64,000 bases of DNA from Pseudescherichia sp031987975 (GCF_031987975.1 NZ_DALZYX010000001.1:372001-436000), one strand, 5' to 3'; shown: positions 35,403 to 44,209, counted from the first letter of the stretch. Made by a program: numbers and translations. The notes: generated from the sequence alone by a model not told the origin.

Positions 35403-36287
35403 TTCTGTTGCCGCCGGCTTAAGCTGCTTAACCATTCGCCATCTGAACCACAGCTGGGCCAGCAGGATCAATATTCCGCCGATAATCTTTTGCATCGGCA
35501 GCTTCTCCCCATACCAGATTGCCGCCGCAATTACCGTCAGCAGCGGCTCCAGCACCATAATAATCGCTGCATTGGCGACCGCGGCATGCTTCTGCCCCTG
35601 TAGCTGAAGGCCGAAACGCAGGCTGGTGGCGATCAGGATGCTGGCGAGCAGCCACATCGCCGTAGTAGCAGTAAACGGCTGGGTCCACGTCTCCGTCACG
35701 CCGGACAGCACCAGCCCTACAACCCCGGTCATGCCCAGCTGCACCGCCGTCAGCGGCAGCAGCGGTACCTCTCTGGCGCAGCGGCTGGTGTAGCAAAATG
35801 AGATCGACTGCACCACGGCGGTCAGCAAAAACCACCCCTGGCTGGCATGAAACGACACCGGAAACTGTAGGCTCAATAGCCCTAATCCGACAAAGGCCAG
35901 CGGCAGGCACTCCCAGTAGGCCCGCGCGGGCCGGACCTTCATCATTCCCCAGGCCACCAGCGGTACGAACAGCATCGACAGGCTCATAATAAAGGCGCCC
36001 TCCCCCAACGAGGGAGTGGTAGAAACGGAGTAGATCCACAGGCACATGGTCAGCGTCATCCAGGCTCCGCTGATAAGCACCTTTATTATCTGCTCTTTCG
36101 GGATGCGCTGGCCCCGGCAGAACGGCAGCAGGACCAGCGCGGCACAGCCAAAGCGTAGCCCCAGAAAGGCAAAAACCGGCATCCCGGAGATGCCTTCGCG
36201 GGAAAAGATCCAGCCGCAGGCGGCGATCAGGGTGACCATAATGAGAAGGAGATCGGCCTGCCGCTGCGGGTTTATTGAAATATTCAT
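35400..36287 (-). CDS. EamA/DMT-family transporter
   Basis: 295 residues from the ATG at 36287 (MNISINPQRQADLLL); an upstream in-frame TTG at 36299 is less likely. About ten hydrophobic segments in two EamA repeats (FAFLGLRFGCAALVLLPF; AAVANAAIIMVLEPLLTVIAA). Inner-membrane exporter of a small metabolite, substrate not predictable from sequence. It stands alone, converging on the repeat-protein gene and divergent from the ProP-like gene across a 338-base AT-rich gap. Confidence 0.85.
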   Translation of the reverse strand: MNISINPQRQADLLLIMVTLIAACGWIFSREGISGMPVFAFLGLRFGCAALVLLPFCRGQRIPKEQIIKVLISGAWMTLTMCLWIYSVSTTPSLGEGAFIMSLSMLFVPLVAWGMMKVRPARAYWECLPLAFVGLGLLSLQFPVSFHASQGWFLLTAVVQSISFCYTSRCAREVPLLPLTAVQLGMTGVVGLVLSGVTETWTQPFTATTAMWLLASILIATSLRFGLQLQGQKHAAVANAAIIMVLEPLLTVIAAAIWYGEKLPMQKIIGGILILLAQLWFRWRMVKQLKPAATE

Positions 36288-36625
36288 CACTACGAACAAA
36301 TTTAAAAAATGGTTGAGTCATCATAGTGCTAATGACATCAATTAAATAGATCGTTAGCAGGCGAAATATTAATCCCTGTATTTTAGATGGGTTATTTATT
36401 GCTATCCTGCCATTGAGATTAAGCTGATATCGCCAATATTTGCGGAAAAACTAGTAATTACCGCCAAAAAGTTGCACCCGCCGCCTATTTTATTTATGGT
36501 GTACCCCCGCCGCTAAACGTGGCGAATTAATCATCATCTGCATCTTATAGCTTTCATTTCCTTTGATTTGGGTTTTACGGCTGCGAAAGCTATAAGGTTG
36601 CGCCATCCATACTCATGGGGAGTTT
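36288..36625. other. Intergenic region between the EamA gene and the ProP-like gene
   Basis: No gene seen. It is AT-rich on the EamA side and holds the 5' leader of the ProP-like gene, including a long inverted repeat at 36544-36596. Confidence 0.7.
36544..36596 (+). promoter_or_regulatory. 12-bp perfect inverted repeat in the leader of the ProP-like gene
   Basis: CTTATAGCTTTC (36544-36555) and GAAAGCTATAAG (36585-36596) are exact complements separated by 29 bases. The right arm ends 29 bases before the ATG. It could be a stem-loop in the mRNA leader or a two-site operator; the sequence alone does not decide. Confidence 0.6.
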
Positions 36626-38095
36626 ATGAGCAACGGAACGACGTTAAACCAGCAACAGAATCACGCTTCAACAAGCAATGAATTGACCGTAGATGACATT
36701 ACCGTTATCGATAGCGGCCTGCTTAAAAAGGCCGTCGGCGCAGCCGCGCTGGGTAACACCATGGAGTGGTTCGACTTTGGAGTCTACAGCTACCTGGCAG
36801 TGATCATCGGCCAGGTCTTCTTCCCCGGTGCCAGCAGCACCGCGCAGCTGATCGCCTCCTTCGGCACCTTTGCCGCCGCTTTCCTTGTGCGTCCTATCGG
36901 TGGGATGGTATTCGGCCCGCTGGGGGATCGCTTCGGACGCCAGAAGATCCTCGCCCTGACAATGATCATGATGTCGGTAGGCACCTTCTGTATCGGCCTG
37001 ATCCCCGACTATGACAGCATTGGTATCGCCGCGCCGATCCTGCTGCTGGTGGCGCGTCTGGTGCAGGGTTTCTCTACCGGGGGCGAATATGGCGGCGCCG
37101 CGACCTTTATCGCGGAGTACTCAACCGACAAACGCCGCGGGTTTATGGGCAGCTTCCTGGAGTTCGGTACCCTCGGCGGCTATCTGCTGGGTGCTAGCCT
37201 GGTGACGATCATGATCGCGGTTCTGCCCACCGAGGCGATGCACGCCTGGGGCTGGCGCATTCCCTTCTTCCTGGCCGCGCCGCTGGGGCTGTTTGGCCTC
37301 TATATTCGGCTGAAGCTGGAAGAGACCCCGGCATTTAAAGATCACATGGATAAGCAGGAGGCGCTGGAGCACAGCAAGCCGCAGCTCAGCCTGCTCCAGA
37401 TGCTGAACAAACATCGCAAGCAGATCCTGAAGTGCATCGGCCTGGTGCTGGTGTTCAACGTCTCGAACTATATGCTGACCTCTTACATGCCAAGTTATCT
37501 GACCAGCGTGCTGGGCATGAGCGAGCTGACCGGCCTGCTGCTGGTGATGGTGATCATGTTTGTCATGATGCCGCTGACCCTCGCCTGGGGTTACTGGACC
37601 GATCGCATCGGCCGTCGTCCGGTGATCGGACTCGGCGCTGCGGGGCTGATCCTGCTGGCTATTCCGAGCTTTATGCTGATCGGCTCCGGCAATATGCTGG
37701 CGGTGTTTGGCGGCCTGGTTATTCTTGGCGTGCTGCACACCTGCTTCAGCGGCACTATGCCCGCTACGCTCCCGGCTCTGTTCGTGACTGATATCCGCTA
37801 CAGCGCGCTGGCCATTGGCTTTAACCTGTCGGTCTCGCTGTTCGGTGGCACCACGCCGCTGGTGACCGCCTGGCTGGTGGATACCACGCACAACGTTATG
37901 ATGCCGGCCTACTATATGATGGGGGCCGGGATTATCGGTCTGATTACGGTACTGACCCTGCGCGAGACGGCCCAGAAGCCGCTGAGCGGCTCCTCCCCGG
38001 CGGTGGCTACCCGCGCCGAGGCGCACCGTTTGATTGATAAGCTGCGCAAGCAGAAGCGCACGAAGCACCTGCAGGCGCAGGTGGCAAGCGAATAA
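36626..38095 (+). CDS. ProP-like MHS-family osmolyte/proton symporter
   Basis: 489-residue major-facilitator protein of the metabolite:H+ symporter family. It carries the MHS signatures GNTMEWFDFGVYSYLA, GDRFGRQKILALT and QGFSTGGEYGGAATFIAEYS, and RIGRRPVIGLG in the second half. It is similar to E. coli ProP (proline/glycine betaine) through the membrane part. It lacks ProP's long C-terminal coiled coil, ending in a short basic tail (KLRKQKRTKHLQAQ). Osmolyte transport is therefore plausible, but ProP-type osmosensing through the coil is not. It has an unusual leader repeat and shares a bidirectional terminator with the next gene. Confidence 0.85.
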   Translation: MSNGTTLNQQQNHASTSNELTVDDITVIDSGLLKKAVGAAALGNTMEWFDFGVYSYLAVIIGQVFFPGASSTAQLIASFGTFAAAFLVRPIGGMVFGPLGDRFGRQKILALTMIMMSVGTFCIGLIPDYDSIGIAAPILLLVARLVQGFSTGGEYGGAATFIAEYSTDKRRGFMGSFLEFGTLGGYLLGASLVTIMIAVLPTEAMHAWGWRIPFFLAAPLGLFGLYIRLKLEETPAFKDHMDKQEALEHSKPQLSLLQMLNKHRKQILKCIGLVLVFNVSNYMLTSYMPSYLTSVLGMSELTGLLLVMVIMFVMMPLTLAWGYWTDRIGRRPVIGLGAAGLILLAIPSFMLIGSGNMLAVFGGLVILGVLHTCFSGTMPATLPALFVTDIRYSALAIGFNLSVSLFGGTTPLVTAWLVDTTHNVMMPAYYMMGAGIIGLITVLTLRETAQKPLSGSSPAVATRAEAHRLIDKLRKQKRTKHLQAQVASE

Positions 38096-38102
38096 GAACC
38101 CA

Positions 38103-38126
38103 AGACCCACGTTCGCGTGGGTTTTT
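38103..38126. terminator. Terminator between the ProP-like gene and the DUF3750 gene
   Basis: ACCCACG (38105-38111), a TTCG loop and CGTGGGT (38116-38122), followed by T on the plus strand. It partly overlaps the 3' end of the converging gene. Confidence 0.85.
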
Positions 38127-38892
38127 ACTGCTCCTGCAAATTGTCCGATCCGACGCCGCCGATAAACGGCAGGCGCAGGCGCAGGGGCGTAAAGTCGAGA
38201 CCGACGTTCAATCCAAGCACGTTAAGCTCAAACCCCTCCTCTGCCCCCAGGGTCACTCCCGCCACACCCAGCACCGAAACCTGTAGCCCGCGCCCGGAAG
38301 GCGGCAAGCCGATGGGCCGATAGATCGGACGATAGTCTTTTCCTACCGCGTTAGCAGGCAGATCCAGCCTCAGGTCAGGCACTTCCCGCCCAATATGGGC
38401 AATAAAGGTGTTGCTGTTGGGACCCGGCCACGCGTGATAGGTGGTCGGCCACGGATAGGAGGCAATCGCCGCCTCAATTTGCGGGATCATCGCTTCGGCT
38501 TCTGGCCCACGACGATCTACCAGCAGGCGCGGTCTGGCCCCATACCAGTAGCCATCCGCAAGATTACGGTCGCGGCGCACCTTGTCGCCGCTGCCCCAGC
38601 TGATCACCTCGTAGCGGGTGTAGTGATCCTCTCCGGCGCGTTTGAAGATGATCCACGGATGCACGGCCACCGCGCCTTTCCAGCCGTAGGTTGGCGCAGC
38701 ATAGACCTGAACGATCGCCAGCTGGGCAAATTTGGCCGGATCGGGCGCGATGCCAGCGGAGTCTCGCCGGGCGGACCACCACCCCTCGTTGGCTTTTGCG
38801 TCGCGCTGGCTTACCGCCTGGGCGAGACTGGCAACGAGAGAGAGCAAAATAATACACAGCAGACTCAATAGAACTGTTTTGAGAGCGATCAT
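38125..38892 (-). CDS. DUF3750 family exported or membrane-anchored protein
   Basis: 255 residues. An N-terminal hydrophobic segment (LKTVLLSLLCIILLSLVASLAQA) is a signal peptide or anchor, with the rest in the periplasm. The body shows VQVYAAPTYGWKGAVAVHPWIIFKR, HAWPGPNSNTFIAHIGR and a Gly-rich C-terminal part. The arrangement, with conserved His and Asn, matches DUF3750, whose function is unknown. Single gene between two terminators. Confidence 0.8.
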   Translation of the reverse strand: MIALKTVLLSLLCIILLSLVASLAQAVSQRDAKANEGWWSARRDSAGIAPDPAKFAQLAIVQVYAAPTYGWKGAVAVHPWIIFKRAGEDHYTRYEVISWGSGDKVRRDRNLADGYWYGARPRLLVDRRGPEAEAMIPQIEAAIASYPWPTTYHAWPGPNSNTFIAHIGREVPDLRLDLPANAVGKDYRPIYRPIGLPPSGRGLQVSVLGVAGVTLGAEEGFELNVLGLNVGLDFTPLRLRLPFIGGVGSDNLQEQ

Positions 38893-38910
38893 GGCACCTG
38901 TAGGGGAAAT

Positions 38911-38950
38911 AAAAAACGGCGGGAAGTTGCCTATTCTACCGCCGTTTTTT
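38911..38950 (-). terminator. Terminator of the FAD oxidoreductase gene
   Basis: AAAAAACGGCGG and CCGCCGTTTTTT are 12-base perfect arms with a 16-base spacer. It lies 48 bases beyond the stop codon of the oxidoreductase on the minus strand and could act in both directions. Confidence 0.8.
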
Positions 38951-38997
38951 TACCCAGCAAGCGCTGTGCTTAATTAATCACCAAACTTTACGTAGGC

Positions 38998-40317
38998 TTA
39001 AACCTCCAGCCCGGCGCGGAACTGGCCCCACTTCAGCACCGAGTTGACGCCAATGGAGAGGAACGGCTCCGGCGGAGTCCTGTTCGGTCCCGGCGACGCC
39101 ACCAGGAAATCGATTAGCTCGTTACGCTCTCCGGCGATCATATCCGCCAGCAGCTTGCCGGTGGCGGTGCCGCGGGTGATGCCCAGCCCGTTGCAGCAGA
39201 GCGCGCCGTACACGTTCGGTGCCAGCTGGCCGAAGAAGCCTTCATGGTTATCCGACAGGCAGATCGCCCCGCTCCAGGAGTAGTCAAAATCAACCTCAGA
39301 GAGCATTGGGAAACGGCGCTCAAAGGATTTGCGGTGCGTGTCGATGTAGCCCTTCAGGAGTCGTTCACGCGGGCGGCCATCCGGCTGGAAGCTGAAGCTG
39401 TTGCGGATCAGAATGCGATTATCCACGGTGCGGCGTACCGTGCTGCCAAACGGATGCGCCGGGATAACGCCCCATACCGGCTTGCCGCCCAGCCGGGCCT
39501 GCTCTTCGCTGCTCAACGGGCGGGTCAGGCTGCCGTAGAGGAAGGTTGGCAGCAGGCGGCCACGCAGGAAGCCAAAATGCGTGGCGAAGGCGTTATTGGC
39601 AAGGATCAGCTTATCGGCGGTGATGCTCCCCTTGTCATGGGCCAGGGTCACCTTCTCGCCGTAGTCAATGGAGGCGATGGGCGTGTTCTCATAGAGAGTA
39701 ACGTTGGAAGGCAGGCTATCCGCCAGCCCTTTTACCAGCGCGGCGGGCTGCAGCAGGATGGTTCCGGGAATATAGAGCGCCTGCTTATACCAGGAGGTGC
39801 CAATATGGTCCGGCAGATCCCGCCCGGAAATCATCTGCGCTTCGCGACCAATCTTCTCCAGCCCGCTGCGATACGCCTCAAGAATAGCAATGCCCTGATC
39901 GCCCACTGCCGCCTGATACTTACCAGAGTCTGTCATCTGGCACTCGATGCCGTGCTCCTGAACGATGGCACGCAAATAGTTTTGACCCAGCGTGTTGAGC
40001 TTGAGGATCAGGCTAGCGGTTTTCACGTCACCGATGTAATCCTTTGCACCAATATCATGGGGCACATCAATGGCAAACCCCGCATTGCGCCCGGAGGAGC
40101 CGAAGCCCACCTCCTGGGCCTCGATCAGCACCACTTCGTCGCCAGGAAAGTTAAGCGCCAGCTGGCGAGCAGCGGCCAGCCCGGTCAATCCGGCCCCGAC
40201 AATCGCCCAGCGGACATGCTTGTGTCCCTGGTGCGCAGGACGCGGGATACGTTTTTTACTGGTGTGATACCAGCCCGGCAGGGCATCGTCAGCAGGCAGA
40301 GAGGTGATCTTTTGCAC
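38998..40317 (-). CDS. FAD-dependent amine/amino-acid oxidoreductase (DAO family)
   Basis: 439 residues from a GTG at 40317 with CGGAG nine bases upstream. The dinucleotide-binding motif VRWAIVGAGLTGLAAARQLA starts near residue 35. The GFGSSGRNAGFA segment follows and is characteristic of PuuB/OrdL-type oxidases acting on secondary amines. The C terminus carries the second FAD motif (GALCCNGLGITRGTATGKLLADM). Likely oxidises an amine, imino acid or gamma-glutamylated polyamine to an aldehyde or imine. It lies near an aldehyde dehydrogenase and a DapA-like lyase, and its promoter carries the operator shared with them. Confidence 0.85.
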   Translation of the reverse strand: MQKITSLPADDALPGWYHTSKKRIPRPAHQGHKHVRWAIVGAGLTGLAAARQLALNFPGDEVVLIEAQEVGFGSSGRNAGFAIDVPHDIGAKDYIGDVKTASLILKLNTLGQNYLRAIVQEHGIECQMTDSGKYQAAVGDQGIAILEAYRSGLEKIGREAQMISGRDLPDHIGTSWYKQALYIPGTILLQPAALVKGLADSLPSNVTLYENTPIASIDYGEKVTLAHDKGSITADKLILANNAFATHFGFLRGRLLPTFLYGSLTRPLSSEEQARLGGKPVWGVIPAHPFGSTVRRTVDNRILIRNSFSFQPDGRPRERLLKGYIDTHRKSFERRFPMLSEVDFDYSWSGAICLSDNHEGFFGQLAPNVYGALCCNGLGITRGTATGKLLADMIAGERNELIDFLVASPGPNRTPPEPFLSIGVNSVLKWGQFRAGLEV

Positions 40318-40416
40318 GTTCGTTACTCCGGTACGTTTTTCTTTAATCCATCCCGCCAGAGGGCCAGGCCGGACGGCGCAGGGTCATGTTACAGAAATTA
40401 GATTTATGAATACTTC

Positions 40417-40439
40417 TTGTATATTTTATGTATACAAGA
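40417..40439 (-). promoter_or_regulatory. GntR-type operator ahead of the FAD oxidoreductase
   Basis: CTTGTATA (40417-40424) and TATACAAG (40432-40439) are perfect 8-base arms separated by 7 bases. They lie 100 bases upstream of the gene start. A matching site precedes the lyase/dehydrogenase operon at 43927-43947. Confidence 0.7.
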
Positions 40440-40530
40440 TGTATAAAAAACATGACGCGCGTAGCAAAAATGCACTCTGCATGAAAAAAGAAAACGTTGC
40501 TGAAGAGAGGTGAAATGCAGGCGTAGCAAG

Positions 40531-40553
40531 GCCTGCCGGCGAGTGCCAGCAGG
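40531..40553 (-). terminator. Hairpin after the GntR regulator gene
   Basis: GCCTGC (40531-40536) pairs with GCAGGC (40548-40553), with further partial pairing inside. There is no clear T run, so the terminator call is tentative. Confidence 0.4.
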
Positions 40554-40566
40554 CTTAAAATGGTAT

Positions 40567-41265
40567 CTAGCGGTTGCCTTCCGGCGTCTGGATCAGATGG
40601 TCAGCTTTTAGCCCCTGAGGAGCGATAAATAGCTCCATATTGACCCGGGACAGCTCCCAGTGCTCAAACACCAGATCGACAACGGCCTGTTCATCTCGCG
40701 CCTCAATAGCGGTAATAAAGGCATCGTGGTGATCCGCTGCCAGCTGCAAACGTTGCTCCATATCTTCGTTCTGCGGACGGAAAAAGGTATGGCCAATGCG
40801 GCAGTGGTCAATCAGCAGACGTCCCAGGCTGGGTTGCAGATAGGGATTACCCGCCATCTCCCCCATCAGCTCATGGAAGCGATTATTCTCCAGGGCCAGC
40901 GCTTCGGCGTCGTGGGTCTGCACCGCCTTACGAAAACGCTTTTGCGTCTCCTTCAGGGCCTTTAGCTGAGCAGGCTTGTAGTTCTGCACCGCCAGTCGTC
41001 CTGTGGCGGCGTAGATCATTGGCGCGACCAGGAAGAAGTTACGCAGCGTTGAGTGGCTCATAGGGATCACCCGCACGCCGCGCTTCTCAACGATTTCGAG
41101 ATAGCCTTCGCCAGCCAGCCGCTGAAAAACCTCTCTCACCGGCGTCCGGGACAGGCCATACTGGGCAGTGAGGCTGGCCTCATCCAGCAGCTCATCCGGA
41201 TCCAGCTCCATCGTTAAAATAAGACGCTTTAGATCCTCATAAAGCGCTACTTTACCCGTTCTCAT
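40567..41265 (-). CDS. GntR-family transcriptional regulator (FadR/FCD subfamily)
   Basis: 232 residues. The N-terminal winged helix has LTAQYGLSRTPVREVFQRLAGEGYLEI, and the C-terminal all-helical FCD domain keeps the metal-ligand histidines (ENNRFHELM, ADHHDAF, FEHWELSR). FCD regulators are usually repressors released by a small organic acid. It lies between the oxidoreductase and the dehydrogenase/lyase operon, and the TTGTAT...ATACAA operators in front of both are its probable targets. Its own upstream region has only a half-site (TGTATAC). Confidence 0.9.
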   Translation of the reverse strand: MRTGKVALYEDLKRLILTMELDPDELLDEASLTAQYGLSRTPVREVFQRLAGEGYLEIVEKRGVRVIPMSHSTLRNFFLVAPMIYAATGRLAVQNYKPAQLKALKETQKRFRKAVQTHDAEALALENNRFHELMGEMAGNPYLQPSLGRLLIDHCRIGHTFFRPQNEDMEQRLQLAADHHDAFITAIEARDEQAVVDLVFEHWELSRVNMELFIAPQGLKADHLIQTPEGNR

Positions 41266-41405
41266 TGTCGCCTCCTGGAAATGCCCTGTGCATAGTGAGT
41301 GTGATAGTGATTAACCTACAGAAAAAGCCTGTATACCGCAAAAATAGTTAAAAAATTCACACCTCACACAAGGCAATGTTTTCTCAGGAGATCGTCTCCG
41401 GATCT

Positions 41406-42908
41406 TTATGCCTCTTCCGTGGGCAAATCGATCCAGATAGTCTTCAACTCCGTGTACTGATCGAGGGCGAAGACAGACTTGTCGCGTCCGCCAAAGCCAG
41501 ACTGCTTATAGCCGCCAAATGGCGTCGTGGCATCGCCTTCGCCAAAGCAGTTGACGGTGATGGTTCCCGCCCGGATAGCGCGGGATACCCGGATCGCCCG
41601 GTTGAGTTTGCCAGTATAGACCGATGCTGCCAGACCGTAGGGGGTATCGTTGGCCAGCGCCAGCGCCTCGGCTTCCGTTTTGAAGGTAGTGACGCAGAGC
41701 ACCGGCCCGAAGATCTCCTCCCGGAACAGTGCGCTCTGCGGGGTGACGCCATCGATAATGGTAGGCTGGACGTAGATCCCCTGCTCGGTGTCGCCGCCCT
41801 GTACGATACGCAGCCCCTCCTTGCGCGCGGTATCGAGGTAGCCGCTGACCTTGCTGAAATGCTCGGGGGAGATCATTGTCCCCAGCTTGTTCTGCGGATC
41901 GCTGGGGTTCCCCATCCGCCACTCGCCGATCTGCTCCGCAATAATGGCCAGCAGCGTCTCCTTCACCCCCTCCTGCACCAGCAGGCGCGAGGTGGCTGAG
42001 CAGTTCTCACCCATGTTCCAGAAGGCACCGTTCAGCACGTGTCCGGCCACGGTTTGCAGATCCTCAGCATCGTCAAAGACGAGGGCCGGGTTTTTACCCC
42101 CGCACTCCAGCACCACTTTCTTGAGGTTGGACTCCGCAGCATAGTGCAGGAAGCGCCGTCCGGTGGCGGTAGAGCCGGTAAAGCTCACCATATCGATATC
42201 CGGATGCAGGCCAATCGGCTCCCCGACCGCCTTCCCGGTTCCGGTCACGATATTCAGCACCCCTGCCGGGACGCCGGCTTGACTCGCCAGCTCCGCGACC
42301 CGCAGCGCGGTCAGCGAGGTCTGCTCGGCCGGTTTTACCACCACCGAACAGCCTGCCGCCAGCGCCGGGCCGATCTTCCATGCCAGCATCAGCAGCGGGA
42401 AGTTCCACGGCAGCACGCAGCCCACCACCCCGATCGGCTCGCGCACCACCAGCGCCATGGCACTGTGGCCTACCGGCGCGGTGTGGTCATAAAGCTTGTC
42501 GATCGCTTCCGCGTGCCAGCGCAGCACATGGATGGTCTCCGGCACGTCCACCGCCAGACACTCACTGACCGGCTTGCCGCTGTCGAGGCTCTCCAGTACC
42601 GCCAGAGAGTTAACCTCCTGCTCCATCAGGTCGGCCAGCTTAAGCAGGACGGCTTTACGCTCGCCGGGAGCCAGTTTGCTCCAGCTTCCGGTCTCGAAGG
42701 CGGCGCGGGCAGCGTTCACCGCCACGTCAACGTCGCTGGCGTCACAGGCGGGAATATCCGTGAGATGCTCGCCGGTGGCCGGGTTGGTGGTCGCCAGAGT
42801 GTTGCCCGACGCGGCCGCCGTAAAGCGACCGTTGATAAAGGCCTTATCCGGCAGGGGCAGATCCCGTACCAGGGTGGTGACATCATTTAACGTAGAGAGC
42901 TGTTGCAT
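41406..42908 (-). CDS. NAD(P)-dependent aldehyde dehydrogenase (PuuC-like)
   Basis: 500 residues. The cofactor loop is at VSFTGSTATGRRFL; the catalytic glutamate is in KVVLECGGKNPALVF and the catalytic cysteine in NMGENCSATSRLL. The C terminus TTPFGGYKQSGFGGRDKS...YTELKTIWIDL strongly resembles PuuC, the gamma-glutamyl-gamma-aminobutyraldehyde dehydrogenase. The true substrate is probably the aldehyde made by the neighbouring pathway. It follows the lyase gene by 9 bases, so the two form one transcription unit. Confidence 0.9.
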   Translation of the reverse strand: MQQLSTLNDVTTLVRDLPLPDKAFINGRFTAAASGNTLATTNPATGEHLTDIPACDASDVDVAVNAARAAFETGSWSKLAPGERKAVLLKLADLMEQEVNSLAVLESLDSGKPVSECLAVDVPETIHVLRWHAEAIDKLYDHTAPVGHSAMALVVREPIGVVGCVLPWNFPLLMLAWKIGPALAAGCSVVVKPAEQTSLTALRVAELASQAGVPAGVLNIVTGTGKAVGEPIGLHPDIDMVSFTGSTATGRRFLHYAAESNLKKVVLECGGKNPALVFDDAEDLQTVAGHVLNGAFWNMGENCSATSRLLVQEGVKETLLAIIAEQIGEWRMGNPSDPQNKLGTMISPEHFSKVSGYLDTARKEGLRIVQGGDTEQGIYVQPTIIDGVTPQSALFREEIFGPVLCVTTFKTEAEALALANDTPYGLAASVYTGKLNRAIRVSRAIRAGTITVNCFGEGDATTPFGGYKQSGFGGRDKSVFALDQYTELKTIWIDLPTEEA

Positions 42909-42917
42909 AGGTCCTCC

Positions 42918-43811
42918 TTACGCTGCCGCCACGTTGCGCTTAACGTCGGCGATGATGGTTTGCAGCTGGGCCTTCTCTTCCTCATTCAGATCCAGCAACG
43001 GCGCGCGGACCTGACCCGAGCGCAGGCCGTTCAGCTCGCAGCCGTAGCGGATAGACTGCACAAATTTACCCCCGTCGAGGAAGTTCATCAGCGGCATCAT
43101 TGCCGCCATGATTTTGCGACCCTTGTCGAAGTTCTTCTCAACCACGCAGGCTTCATACAGCGCCACGTGCTCGCGGGGAATGAAGTTAGATCCGGCACAA
43201 ACCCAGCTGCGTGCCCCCCAGGCGAAGAACTCCAGCGCCTGATCGTCCCAGCCGCAGGAGATAGCGATATTCGGGAACTTACAGGCCAGCAGGTGCAGGT
43301 TGTTAAAATCGCCCGAACTCTCTTTGATTGCTACCACGTTCGGGGACTGACTCACTTCGTTGAAGTAGGTCTCACCCATGGTGATGCCCATGCGGCCCGG
43401 ATAGTTGTAGAGCATGATCGGTAGCTGCGCGGCTTTATCGATGGTCAGCGCGTGGTGAGCGTTCTCCAGCTCGGTAGGCAGCGCATAGGGCGGCGAGGTC
43501 ACCAGGATCGCGTCGGCTTTGGTCTCCCGGGCATGCTTCGCAAAGTGAACAGCATCTTCGGTGCGGGTCGCGCCGGTGCCCACGATCAGCGGCAGACGGT
43601 TGCCAATCACCTTACGGGCGTGCTCAACCAGCGCCATCCGCTCCTCTGCACTCTGGGCATAGTACTCACCGGTGGAGCCACCGATGATAATGCCGTGAAC
43701 GCGTGCCTCAATCAGCGACTCCAGCACTTCAGCAAAGCGGGCAAAGTCAACGCTGCCGTCGGCTGCGTAAGGGGTAATTGCCGGGGTGTAGATACCTTCG
43801 AATGTCAACAC
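42918..43811 (-). CDS. DapA/NanA-superfamily (DHDPS-like) lyase or deaminase
   Basis: 297 residues from a GTG at 43811, chosen because GGAGG lies six bases upstream and the protein then begins at the family's normal N terminus (LTFEGIYTPAITPY). The TIM-barrel Schiff-base family features are GGSTGEYYAQ, the tyrosine region LYNYPGR, and the lysine in VVAIKESSGD. Members include dihydrodipicolinate synthase, N-acetylneuraminate lyase, keto-deoxy-sugar aldolases and the hydroxyproline-pathway deaminase. With an oxidase and an aldehyde dehydrogenase nearby, an amino- or imino-acid catabolic role is the best inference. Confidence 0.85.
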   Translation of the reverse strand: MLTFEGIYTPAITPYAADGSVDFARFAEVLESLIEARVHGIIIGGSTGEYYAQSAEERMALVEHARKVIGNRLPLIVGTGATRTEDAVHFAKHARETKADAILVTSPPYALPTELENAHHALTIDKAAQLPIMLYNYPGRMGITMGETYFNEVSQSPNVVAIKESSGDFNNLHLLACKFPNIAISCGWDDQALEFFAWGARSWVCAGSNFIPREHVALYEACVVEKNFDKGRKIMAAMMPLMNFLDGGKFVQSIRYGCELNGLRSGQVRAPLLDLNEEEKAQLQTIIADVKRNVAAA

Positions 43812-44209
43812 GATAACCTCCAGGGTAGAAACTTGTGACCATGACTGCCTGCGCACTGGCAGGGGCAGGATGCGTTTGTTAAAAATTTGCACTCAGGAGC
43901 GACCGGGGTCAATGGCTGGAAAAAAATTGTATACATGATGAATACAAAGGAAATACGTTTTAATAGAATATTTTTACCATAATTAAAAAATCAAATCATA
44001 AATATCAGTTATTTAAAATCATATACGCCGCGTAGTAATTTTCTATATAATTTCCGATAACGATCACATTCCGCAATTCTGGCCCGTCTCAACGTATTTA
44101 CACCGTCAATCAGGAGGCATAGCTTTAATCCTGTATTTAACCGGAATTTAACACAGCGGCACGTCAGAGCACGCAGCTGTGACATAAATGTAAACAGAGG
44201 TTCAGGGTC
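43812..44209. other. Divergent intergenic region between the lyase and the YddG-like gene
   Basis: About 400 bases, AT-rich, with no plausible gene. It contains the operator at 43927-43947 and presumably promoters for both directions. Confidence 0.7.
43927..43947 (-). promoter_or_regulatory. GntR-type operator ahead of the lyase/dehydrogenase operon
   Basis: TTGTAT (43927-43932) and ATACAA (43942-43947) flank CATGATG. The 21-base palindrome has only two mismatched positions plus its centre. It shares the TTGTAT/ATACAA arms with the site at 40417-40439. Confidence 0.7.

Noticed and set aside
35428..36324. 298-codon alternative minus-strand frame over the EamA gene
   Set aside because: It is shifted relative to a frame with ten clean hydrophobic helices; its own translation is Arg/Asp/Gly-rich without membrane segments.
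38998..43811. Assignment of the cluster to the Puu putrescine pathway
   Set aside because: PuuB- and PuuC-like enzymes are present, but there is no gamma-glutamylputrescine synthetase or hydrolase and a DapA-family enzyme is included instead.
38998..43811. Assignment of the cluster to trans-4-hydroxyproline degradation
   Set aside because: Oxidase, DapA-type and aldehyde dehydrogenase genes fit loosely, but no proline-racemase-type epimerase is nearby and the dehydrogenase looks PuuC-like.
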